Shown: positions 29,597 through 37,575 of the stretch, piece after piece
Position numbering within the stretch: the stretch's first letter is position 1
Layout of the letters: every line of letters begins with the position of its first letter
Assembly (NCBI GenBank): GCA_020723925.1
Contig: DYHX01000003.1
Coordinates: 1 to 52,584 of the forward strand
Reading direction: 5' to 3'
DNA: 52,584 bases
Source: Nitrospira japonica
Lineage (GTDB): Bacteria > Nitrospirota > Thermodesulfovibrionia > Thermodesulfovibrionales > DYHX01
Position numbers and translations under genes: made by a program
Notes under the pieces: generated by a model
The model's input: only the letters and a program-made list of their open reading frames with translations
What the model was told of the DNA's origin: nothing
Databases searched by the model: none

Positions 29597-29602
29597 TGTC
29601 AG
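29576..29602. repeat. 27-bp repeat AGTGTCAGTGTCAGTGAATAGTGTCAG encoding NuoF C-terminus and stop
   Basis: Identical to 22744-22770. Confidence 0.92.
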
Positions 29603-29654
29603 TAAGAATTTTACTAAGAAGACCACAAGTAAGGCGACATAATTATGTTTGTTT

Positions 29655-29715
29655 TGTCATCCCGACTTGAACGGGATCATTCTTCAAGAAGGATTCCTGA
29701 CAAGCAGGAATGACA
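29655..29715. repeat. REPIN-like inverted hairpin pair, flanked by AAGTAAGGC/GCCTTACTT arms
   Basis: TGTCATCCCGACTTGAACGGGATCATTCTTC...GAAGGATTCCTGACAAGCAGGAATGACA; outer arms 29627-29635 and 29725-29733. Confidence 0.85.
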
Positions 29716-29776
29716 GAGTGTGGTGCCTTACTTATGACCGTATTTGTAACTGACACTGACACTAACTGGAGGCAAG

Positions 29777-30367
29777 ATGACAGAGCAGAAGGAAAAAAAG
29801 GTTGAGGACATAAAGAAAGAGGCAGAGGCAACAAAAAAATGCCCTGTCAACAAGGCCTTTTACTACATAGATGAGTTTCTGTCCGGCCCAATGTGCGGTA
29901 AATGCCTGCCGTGTTCTCTTGGGAGTTATGAGGCAAGGATTCGCCTTGATAATATAGTTCAAGGGAAAGGCGCAGAGGTTGACCTATACGCCCTGAAGAG
30001 GATTGCAAATGAGATGCTTGAAGGCTCCATGTGCAAGAAAGGCAAGGATACAGCTAAATTTATACTTGACTGGATGAGTACAGATGTTTATAGGGAGCAT
30101 ATTGAAGGAAAGTGCCCTGAGATGGAATGCCTTGCCCTCATAGAATACAGGATTATTCCCGAAAGATGCATTATGTGTGGGGACTGCCAGGAGGTTTGCA
30201 AGTATAATGCGATTATGGGTGAGAAGAAGGTGACGTATCTTTCAGGGTATCTGCCTTTTGAGATAAGGCAGAAGAGGTGCACCAAATGTGGTGAGTGCGT
30301 AAAAGTCTGCCCGACAGCGTCAATTGTGATTGTTGATGTAAAAAGTAAAGAGCTTGTTGGAGTATAA
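29777..30367 (+). CDS. Stand-alone NuoF C-terminal ([4Fe-4S]-binding) domain fused to 2x[4Fe-4S] ferredoxin
   Basis: GPMCGKCLPCSLGSYEARIRL...GSMCKKGKDTAKFIL plus CIMCGDCQEVC and CTKCGECVKVCP. Confidence 0.8.
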   Translation: MTEQKEKKVEDIKKEAEATKKCPVNKAFYYIDEFLSGPMCGKCLPCSLGSYEARIRLDNIVQGKGAEVDLYALKRIANEMLEGSMCKKGKDTAKFILDWMSTDVYREHIEGKCPEMECLALIEYRIIPERCIMCGDCQEVCKYNAIMGEKKVTYLSGYLPFEIRQKRCTKCGECVKVCPTASIVIVDVKSKELVGV

Positions 30368-30376
30368 CTTTAAAAT

Positions 30377-30452
30377 TGTCACCCTGAACTTGTTTCAGGG
30401 TCTAATAAATTAAAATTGATTATTAAGATGCTGAAACGAGTTCAGCATGACA
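30377..30452. repeat. REPIN-like inverted hairpin pair
   Basis: TGTCACCCTGAACTTGTTTCAGGGTCT ... AGATGCTGAAACGAGTTCAGCATGACA. Confidence 0.85.
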
Positions 30453-30470
30453 TTAATAGGGGAGGCATAG

Positions 30471-32498
30471 ATGGCAAATATGGTAAAACTCACAATAGAT
30501 GGTAAAGAGATTTGTGCTCCTGAAGGGATGAACCTCGTAGAGGCTGCTGAGGCTACTGGCATTCATATTCCAAACCTCTGCTACCTGAAAGGCATGAAGG
30601 GTATAGGTGCATGCAGGATGTGTCTTGTTGAGGTAGAAGGTATGAAAGGTCCAATGATAGCATGCACAATGAAGGTCAAAGAGGGCATGGTTATCAACAC
30701 AAAGACAGAAAAGGTTCAAGAAGTTCGTAAATTTGTCATAGACCTTATTCTCTCGATGCATCCACTTGACTGTATGACCTGCACAAAGGCAGGGGTATGT
30801 AACCTCCAGAAGTATGCATATGACTTTGAGATAAAAGAGTCAAGTTTCACAAGGAAGAAGTTTGGATATCCAGTTGATGAGGCAAACCCATTCATAAAGC
30901 GTGACCCCGACTACTGCATACTCTGCGGAAAATGCGTTCGTATCTGTAAAGAGCAGGGGACAAAAGTCCTCGAGTTTATGGGAAGGGGTGTTGGCTCAAA
31001 GGTTACAACAGCAAATGATAAGCCTCTTCAGGAATCGGGCTGCACATTTTGTGGAAGTTGCGTGGATGCATGCCCTGTTAATGCCCTTCTTGAGGCTGAC
31101 AGATGGAGGAAGGGAAGGGAATGGGAATATGAGAAGGTAGGTTCTGTGTGTCTTTCATGCGGTAATGCATGTGATATAACAGTCAGCGTGCATGACAATG
31201 AGGTAGCAAAGATAAACGCAGGTGCGCCAGAGGGTTCTATTGAACAATACATATGTGCAATAGGGAGATTCGGTTTTGACTGCATGAAGAGTGAGACGAG
31301 GCTCACATCTCCGATGAAGAGGGTGGGTAACGAACTCAAGGAGACAACATGGGAGGATGCCATCGAAACAGTTGCAAAGGAACTGAAGAAGGCTGGTGAA
31401 AATGCAGGATTTATATCAACAGCAGGAATCCTGAATGAAGATGCTCTTACCCTAAAGAAATTCGCATCGGATGCTGTAAAGACAAAGAATGTCGATACAA
31501 CTGCAAGCCTTTACGGAGATGCAGATACATTAATATCAGGAAGTGCAAAGCTTGATTCAGCAGACCTCTTTGTACTTGTGGATTTAAATCCAAGCCAATG
31601 GGACAGGGTACTGCCTGCAATTGATGCTGTCATCAGAAGAAGGATTAATGCAGGTGCAAAACTGATTGTCATTAATTCTTCAGAGCCGAAGGTTGCATCT
31701 GTGGCAACGGTAAATCTTATTGAGAACGAGTCGTCAGCCCTTATGTCCCTTGCAAAGGCACTTATTGATAAAGGCTTGACAGGCGATAAAAAGCTCGCAT
31801 CAGCAGTTTCAAATGCATCAGTTACAGAGGCAGTGGAAAAGGCAGCAACACTTTATATGGAGGCAAAGAATCCTGTGATACTCACATCTCCTGCAATGTA
31901 TCCTGCTGCTGCCAATATCAGCCTCTTAAAGGGCGTAGCAGTATCAGTGCCTGTTGAGTCCAATGCAAAGGGTGTAATTTTAATGGGACTCACAACAGAG
32001 GGAAAGACATACAAGGAGATGGTCTCAGGCGGCATGAATGTCCTCTATGCTGCTGGTGAGATACCCGCCCTGAAGTCAGAGGTCAGGGCGAATGTGGATT
32101 TCCTGATTGTTCAGAACTCTCATCTTTCAGAGCTTGCAAAGCAGGCAGATATTGTCCTGCCATCGGCAACCTTCCTTGAGGCAGAAGGCAGCATTGTGGA
32201 TTACCTTGGAAGGCTCAAGTATGTGCTTAAGGCTGTCGAGCCAGCAGGCGAGGCAAAACAGCACAGGAATATTTTTATAGAACTCTCAAAGGCGATGGGC
32301 AGTCCGATAAAAGAACCAAAAGAAACTGAGATAAAGAAGGCAATGAAAATAAAGGCAAAGCCATCGTTCAGCCCATTTAAGAAGAAAGAGGGGCTTGATA
32401 TATCCCCGAATGAGATGATCGAGTCTATCAACGCATCTGTGATCAATGGCTCAAGGCTCCTCTGGCTCAAGGAAACAGAGAAAACCGTTACAGTTTGA
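30471..32498 (+). CDS. NuoG-like Fe-S/molybdopterin-oxidoreductase-fold subunit
   Basis: 2Fe-2S (CYLKGMKGIGACRMCLVEV), HPLDCMTCTKAGVC His-Cys cluster, 2x4Fe-4S, CLSCGNACD Mo-bisMGD [4Fe-4S] motif. Confidence 0.88.
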   Translation: MANMVKLTIDGKEICAPEGMNLVEAAEATGIHIPNLCYLKGMKGIGACRMCLVEVEGMKGPMIACTMKVKEGMVINTKTEKVQEVRKFVIDLILSMHPLDCMTCTKAGVCNLQKYAYDFEIKESSFTRKKFGYPVDEANPFIKRDPDYCILCGKCVRICKEQGTKVLEFMGRGVGSKVTTANDKPLQESGCTFCGSCVDACPVNALLEADRWRKGREWEYEKVGSVCLSCGNACDITVSVHDNEVAKINAGAPEGSIEQYICAIGRFGFDCMKSETRLTSPMKRVGNELKETTWEDAIETVAKELKKAGENAGFISTAGILNEDALTLKKFASDAVKTKNVDTTASLYGDADTLISGSAKLDSADLFVLVDLNPSQWDRVLPAIDAVIRRRINAGAKLIVINSSEPKVASVATVNLIENESSALMSLAKALIDKGLTGDKKLASAVSNASVTEAVEKAATLYMEAKNPVILTSPAMYPAAANISLLKGVAVSVPVESNAKGVILMGLTTEGKTYKEMVSGGMNVLYAAGEIPALKSEVRANVDFLIVQNSHLSELAKQADIVLPSATFLEAEGSIVDYLGRLKYVLKAVEPAGEAKQHRNIFIELSKAMGSPIKEPKETEIKKAMKIKAKPSFSPFKKKEGLDISPNEMIESINASVINGSRLLWLKETEKTVTV

Positions 32499-32592
32499 GT
32501 AAGGCTAAGAATCTGAAAGCAAAAATATTTTAGCCACTATTCAATAGTCAATAACAACTACGGGGTTTATATTGTCCTCCTTCATTTTGCAT

Positions 32593-33810
32593 TTAATGGT
32601 TAGTTTCCTTAAGCGGCAGAAATTTTACTCCGAATGTGTATAACAATGCAAAGAGGGCAGTTATCCCCAGCGTAATAACAATCTCAAAGAATGTCGGGAA
32701 ATATGAAGGAAGCCCTTCTTTTAATACCGGAAGCACCTGTCCTGCTGTGACGAAATTATATCTCATCACGAATAAACCCATGAGAACGAGCAGTGAGCTA
32801 ACAAATATTCCACGATGTGTTACCTTTGGAGTTAGAAGTATTATTATCGGAATAATCGTTCCAAGCAGTATTTCAAAGACATAGAAAGAAAAGCTGAATG
32901 GTCCATTTATCAGCAACATAATTGAGTTTATCTTTTCAGGGTTATTTACGCTTGAAAAGATCATCCATGAGTTAAACAAAAGCCCCATAGAAAGCATCAG
33001 GGCCAATAATTTGCCAAGCTCACATATTAATCTACTTAGTTTATCACCAATCTCTTCCCCTCTTATCCAGTATGTAAGGATTGTGATGAACAGAAAGAAG
33101 GAAAGCCCTGAAAATGTTGCTGATAGAACAAAATAAGCAGGGTAGAACGCACCATACCAGAGTGATCTCGCCTCTGTGTGCGCAAAGACTGCACCGAGTG
33201 TGCTTACTGCCGCGAGTCCTGTAACGAATGCTGATCCTCCTGCTGCCTTTGCAAGTTTATGGTCAAGGTGAACCGACCTTTCGGATTCATCCTTCCTTCC
33301 AAAAACGAGCAGGCTATAAAATACCTGTTTGTATCCTGTTGAGGTGTTGGCAATCTTTGCCATATCAGCCCTCGCAAGTAACAGGTATTCTATAATCACA
33401 AAAAGCAGATATACAGAATAGAAGAACCCCATCCACAATATACCTGACTTGAGGTTGGGGCTTAAATACACATAGACAAATGCCCTCTCTACATGTCCAA
33501 GATGAAGGAGGATTGCTAAAAGACCTGACATAATAGCTATTGAGGCAAAGAATACACCCCTTTTGCTTATTAATTCATATCTTTTGATGCCAAAGACATG
33601 CCCTAACGATGTTATAACACACATGCCTGAACCTGATACTACAAAGAAGACATATACAGATACAAGCATTGTCCACGGGATGTGTGTTGATATCTCAAGT
33701 ATCTCCTGACCCTCTACAAAGCTCAACAGAACTACAAATGCCCCAAGGATAATAAAGGCAAGTAGGAAACTCATCCACCAATAAAAAATTGTATCTCTGC
33801 TGGAAATCAT
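32593..33810 (-). CDS. NrfD-family quinone-interacting membrane subunit
   Basis: 405 aa with ~10 TM segments; downstream of 4Fe-4S protein; GGGAGG RBS. Confidence 0.85.
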   Translation of the reverse strand: MISSRDTIFYWWMSFLLAFIILGAFVVLLSFVEGQEILEISTHIPWTMLVSVYVFFVVSGSGMCVITSLGHVFGIKRYELISKRGVFFASIAIMSGLLAILLHLGHVERAFVYVYLSPNLKSGILWMGFFYSVYLLFVIIEYLLLARADMAKIANTSTGYKQVFYSLLVFGRKDESERSVHLDHKLAKAAGGSAFVTGLAAVSTLGAVFAHTEARSLWYGAFYPAYFVLSATFSGLSFFLFITILTYWIRGEEIGDKLSRLICELGKLLALMLSMGLLFNSWMIFSSVNNPEKINSIMLLINGPFSFSFYVFEILLGTIIPIIILLTPKVTHRGIFVSSLLVLMGLFVMRYNFVTAGQVLPVLKEGLPSYFPTFFEIVITLGITALFALLYTFGVKFLPLKETNH

Positions 33811-33819
33811 GCCTCCCCC

Positions 33820-34641
33820 CTATTCTTTGTCACCACTTCCGCGTGAAAAAAGATATAAAACACCCGCAAGTACTGCCCCTGCAAGAAAGCCGGTGGAACT
33901 TATCCTTAGCCTGTCAATGTCCTCGGATACTATTTTTTGTGGTGCAACAATAAGCCCCATTTCTTCGGGAGGAGCCGGCAGGATGGTGATAACATCTGTT
34001 CCCCCTGCCTCCTTCTCTCCAAGTACATAACCTCTGACAAGCTGAGCCTTTACCCTCGCTTTCCTCAGCATCAGGTCTCTGTATCCATAATCCAGTGCCT
34101 CAACAGGACAGGCAGCCACACAGGCGGGTTTGAGTTTTGGTATCCTGTCATAACAGAGATGGCACTTCCTTGTGATTCTCTTATGAAAATCAAATCTTGG
34201 CACCTTAAATGGACATGCCTGATAGCAATACCTGCAGCCTATACACTTTGTCTCGTCTATGACAACAGCGCCTGTTACTGGATTTTTTGTAATGGCGGTT
34301 ACAGGGCATACACCTGCACAGGCAGGTTTTATGCAATTCTGACATTGCCACTTTAAAAATTTCCCTATCTCGCCATTACGGCTGCTCCGAACAAAGTTAA
34401 CCACTGTATAGGTGGTCCCGTCCATATCCCTTACCAGCGTCTCAGGGACTTCGTAGGGTGGAAGTTTATTCCAACGCTTGCAGGCAGACATGCAGCGCCT
34501 GCATCCTATGCACTTGAAGGTATCCATGAGCTTTGCATACCTTCTCTCGCCTGTCTTAGGATTTACGGCGAGCGAGGCAGGCGCCGCGCCCATCAGCTTT
34601 ATAAAATCACGCCTTGTAAGGTTACTGTCTTCCCATGCCAT
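33820..34641 (-). CDS. Tat-exported 4x[4Fe-4S] ferredoxin-like electron-transfer subunit (NrfC/HybA type)
   Basis: Twin-arginine NLTRRDFIKLMGAA; CIGCRRCMSACKRWNK, CQNCIKPACAGVCP, CIGCRYCYQACP, CHLCYDRI; start refined to MAWEDSN with GGAG RBS. Confidence 0.9.
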   Translation of the reverse strand: MAWEDSNLTRRDFIKLMGAAPASLAVNPKTGERRYAKLMDTFKCIGCRRCMSACKRWNKLPPYEVPETLVRDMDGTTYTVVNFVRSSRNGEIGKFLKWQCQNCIKPACAGVCPVTAITKNPVTGAVVIDETKCIGCRYCYQACPFKVPRFDFHKRITRKCHLCYDRIPKLKPACVAACPVEALDYGYRDLMLRKARVKAQLVRGYVLGEKEAGGTDVITILPAPPEEMGLIVAPQKIVSEDIDRLRISSTGFLAGAVLAGVLYLFSRGSGDKE

Positions 34642-34660
34642 TTCCGTATCTCCATTCTTG

Positions 34661-34738
34661 TTTGTCATCGCGAGGCTGACAAAGTCAGCCAAAGCAATCT
34701 CAAGACGAGATTTCTCGCTTCGCTCGGAATGACAAAAA
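34661..34738. repeat. REP-like palindromic element overlapping track N-terminus of Fe-S ORF
   Basis: TTTGTCAT...GGCTGAC-AAA-GTCAGCC...CTCGCTTCGCTCGGAATGACAAA. Confidence 0.8.
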
Positions 34739-34752
34739 GTGAGTAATAAAAC

Positions 34753-36165
34753 CTATTTCTTTGGTGCTTCTTCTTTCTTATCTACCTTATCTACAGGTTT
34801 TTCAATTGAAATTGTTACTTTTCCAAGTCCGAATTGTTCTCTCCTTTTGTTTTTAACTGCCTCCACTACCTTCATCATATCTTCGGGCTTGTCTTTTTCA
34901 TGGTAATGGCATGCATTGCAGGAGTTTGGCTGTTTTGCAAGACCGCCGTGTTTAAGGGTTTCAGAAGGGCTTACGAACTTAAATCTGTGGCTGCTTATGT
35001 CAAACTCTGCTTCTCCCCTCTTAACTGCTGTCTGGGAGGTCTTTGGCATGTGACAGCCCCTGCAGTCATTGGTTGTGTGGATGCCGTGGAAACCTTCATT
35101 AGTTATCTTATGGCAATTTAAGCATAATTCATTGGCAGGTGCCTTTAATGAGCCCTTGCTTAGTGCTCCTTTTTGATGCACTGCATGACAGTCCCAGCAG
35201 TTTACACCCGAAAGTGCATGTTTGCTCTTTGCCCAGTCTACATACTGCTGGCGATGCATCTTTGGACTGCCGTCAGGCCACTCGCCAGGTTTTTCGTCAT
35301 AATAGCTCCTTAATACCAAGCCGGGTAGATACCCAGCAGGACCTCCAGAATATTCATAATGTTTCGGACCATAAGGCGATTCCGTGTTCTTTACTGATAC
35401 ACCTCTATTGTGGCACTGTCCACATATCTGAGCAGCACGTTTTGCATCGTGTATCTTTGCAGGATTAACTATGGTCGTGGACTTTAAACCGAGAGGCGCC
35501 TTCAAATGCTCACTTCCCGGCCCATGGCATGACTCACATCCTATCCCGCGTTCTACCAGAGTGGTATCGAATCTATCATTTTTTGCATCATAATTAATCT
35601 TTACTCCAACTGCGTGGCAGCCTGAGCAGTGATACTGCCATGCCCTTCCTTTGTCACTCCAGTATTTGCCGTCTCCGGGCTTCTGTTTTGCAAGACCATG
35701 ATAATCCGTCCATTTCTTTGTCTCCACATTCCACTGAACCGGTAAGACATGGAGTGCGCCGTTTGGGAATTCTGTTAAATATCTCTGCTTCCATGCACCT
35801 CCGATAACATATTTAAGCTCGTATGTTTCTTCTTTACCATCACGACCTATTGTTGTAACATAGTGTTTACCATCTTTTGTAGACATCTTTGTTGTGTAGT
35901 CGCCTGCTTTAAAGGTGTTGTTCTTTGTGAAATCACCGACTACAGTATTTATACTTGCAGGTCTTTCCTGATGGGGATGGAGGGTTGTGAGCCAGCTTTC
36001 ATACTGGTCTTTGTGACAGCCTGCGCACCTCTGTGAGCCTACATATTCAGCCTTTGAAATGGCAGTAATCATCTCATCTGTATATCCAAAAGGTTGCTGT
36101 GTATAAACCATCAGCACAGCAACTACAAGCACTATTGAAAATAATATGACTTTCATATGTTTCAT
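34753..36165 (-). CDS. Octaheme c-type cytochrome
   Basis: Eight CxxCH motifs (CAGCH, CSGCH, CESCH, CGQCH, CWDCH, CLNCH, CRGCH, CNACH), N-terminal signal/anchor. Confidence 0.93.
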   Translation of the reverse strand: MKHMKVILFSIVLVVAVLMVYTQQPFGYTDEMITAISKAEYVGSQRCAGCHKDQYESWLTTLHPHQERPASINTVVGDFTKNNTFKAGDYTTKMSTKDGKHYVTTIGRDGKEETYELKYVIGGAWKQRYLTEFPNGALHVLPVQWNVETKKWTDYHGLAKQKPGDGKYWSDKGRAWQYHCSGCHAVGVKINYDAKNDRFDTTLVERGIGCESCHGPGSEHLKAPLGLKSTTIVNPAKIHDAKRAAQICGQCHNRGVSVKNTESPYGPKHYEYSGGPAGYLPGLVLRSYYDEKPGEWPDGSPKMHRQQYVDWAKSKHALSGVNCWDCHAVHQKGALSKGSLKAPANELCLNCHKITNEGFHGIHTTNDCRGCHMPKTSQTAVKRGEAEFDISSHRFKFVSPSETLKHGGLAKQPNSCNACHYHEKDKPEDMMKVVEAVKNKRREQFGLGKVTISIEKPVDKVDKKEEAPKK

Positions 36166-36180
36166 TTCTATAACCTCCCT

Positions 36181-37575
36181 TTATTTTTTAGGAGCAGTCT
36201 CTTTTACAGGTGGTACAGGTGGTATGCGCTTTCCTAAACCGACTGATTCCCTCTTTTTATTCCTTACAGCATCTATTGCCATCTGTAAATCTTCAGGGCT
36301 GTCCTTTTCGTGATAGTGGCATCCGTTGCAGGAGTTGGGTTGCTTTGCAAGTCCACCATATTTAAGTGTTTCAGCAGGACTTACGAACTTAAACCTGTGG
36401 CTGCTTATATCAAACTCAGCCTCACCCCTCTTAACAGCCGTCTGGGATGTCTTTGGCATGTGGCATCCCCTGCAGTCATTATTGCCGTGTATGCTATGTG
36501 TTATATCACTATCTATCTTATGGCAATTTAAGCATAATTCATTGGCAGGTGCCTTTAATGACCCCTTGCTCAGCGCTCCTTTCTGATGGACTGCATGACA
36601 GTCCCAGCAATTTACACCTGAAAGTGCATGTTTGCTCTTTGCCCAGTCTACATACTGCTGGCGATGCATCTTTGGACTGCCGTCAGGCCATTCAGCGGGC
36701 TTTTCATTGTAATAGTTTCTCAATACAAGACCTGGCAAATACCCTGCTGGTCCAGCAGGGTATTCATAAAATTCTGGACCATGAAGAGAATCTGTCTTTT
36801 TCACAGATACACCTCTGTCATGGCACTGACCGCATATCTGCGCAGCCCTCTTTGCATCGTGTATCTTTGCAGGATTAACTATGGTTGTAAATTTCTTGTT
36901 CATCGGTGCAATGACATGCTCACTGCCTGCTCCATGGCATGACTCACAACCTATACCTCTTTCTACAACAGTTGTATTGAACCTGTCCTTTTTAGCATCA
37001 TAGTTAATCTGTAGTCCTGTCACATGGCATGTGCCGCATTGATATTGCCATGTGCGGTTTTTGTCACTCCAGTATTTGCCGTCTCCGGGCTTCTGTTTTG
37101 CAAGACCATGATAATCCGTCCATTTCTTTGTCTCCACATTCCACTGAACCGGTAAGATATGGAGTGCGCCGTTTGGGAATTCTATTAAGTATCTCTGCTT
37201 CCATGCACCACCAATTACATACTTGATTTCATAAGTTCCTTCTTTACCCTCAGGACCTATAGTTGTGACATAGTATTTCCCATCCTTTGTGAACATCTTT
37301 GCTGTATAACCGCCTGCCGTAAATGTGTTGTCCTTTATAAAATCTCCGACTACAGTATTTTTATTTGCTGGCCTTTCCTGATAAGGATGCAGTGTTGAAA
37401 GCCATGACTCATACTGGTCTTCATGACAGCCCGCACACACCTTTGAACCAACATATTTTGATTTGGATATGGCTGCAATCCTTTCATCAGTGTAATCAGC
37501 AAAAAGACCTGTCACTAATAATGACAGGAATGCTGTCGAAATGATAAGAGCGATTATGAGATATATCTTTTTCAT
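36181..37575 (-). CDS. Octaheme c-type cytochrome (close paralog of 34753-36165)
   Basis: Eight CxxCH motifs; near identical over long blocks to the neighbour. Confidence 0.93.
   Translation of the reverse strand: MKKIYLIIALIISTAFLSLLVTGLFADYTDERIAAISKSKYVGSKVCAGCHEDQYESWLSTLHPYQERPANKNTVVGDFIKDNTFTAGGYTAKMFTKDGKYYVTTIGPEGKEGTYEIKYVIGGAWKQRYLIEFPNGALHILPVQWNVETKKWTDYHGLAKQKPGDGKYWSDKNRTWQYQCGTCHVTGLQINYDAKKDRFNTTVVERGIGCESCHGAGSEHVIAPMNKKFTTIVNPAKIHDAKRAAQICGQCHDRGVSVKKTDSLHGPEFYEYPAGPAGYLPGLVLRNYYNEKPAEWPDGSPKMHRQQYVDWAKSKHALSGVNCWDCHAVHQKGALSKGSLKAPANELCLNCHKIDSDITHSIHGNNDCRGCHMPKTSQTAVKRGEAEFDISSHRFKFVSPAETLKYGGLAKQPNSCNGCHYHEKDSPEDLQMAIDAVRNKKRESVGLGKRIPPVPPVKETAPKK

Noticed and set aside
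27223-32498. Electron-bifurcating [FeFe] hydrogenase operon
   Set aside because: HydB/HydC-like subunits are present but there is no H-cluster subunit; the large subunit is NuoG-like.
33937-34356. 139-aa + strand ORF
   Set aside because: Antisense to the Fe-S protein; composition reflects reverse-complemented Cys motifs.
35139-36878. Paired + strand ORFs that look conserved with each other
   Set aside because: Similarity arises because they are antisense to the two duplicated octaheme genes.
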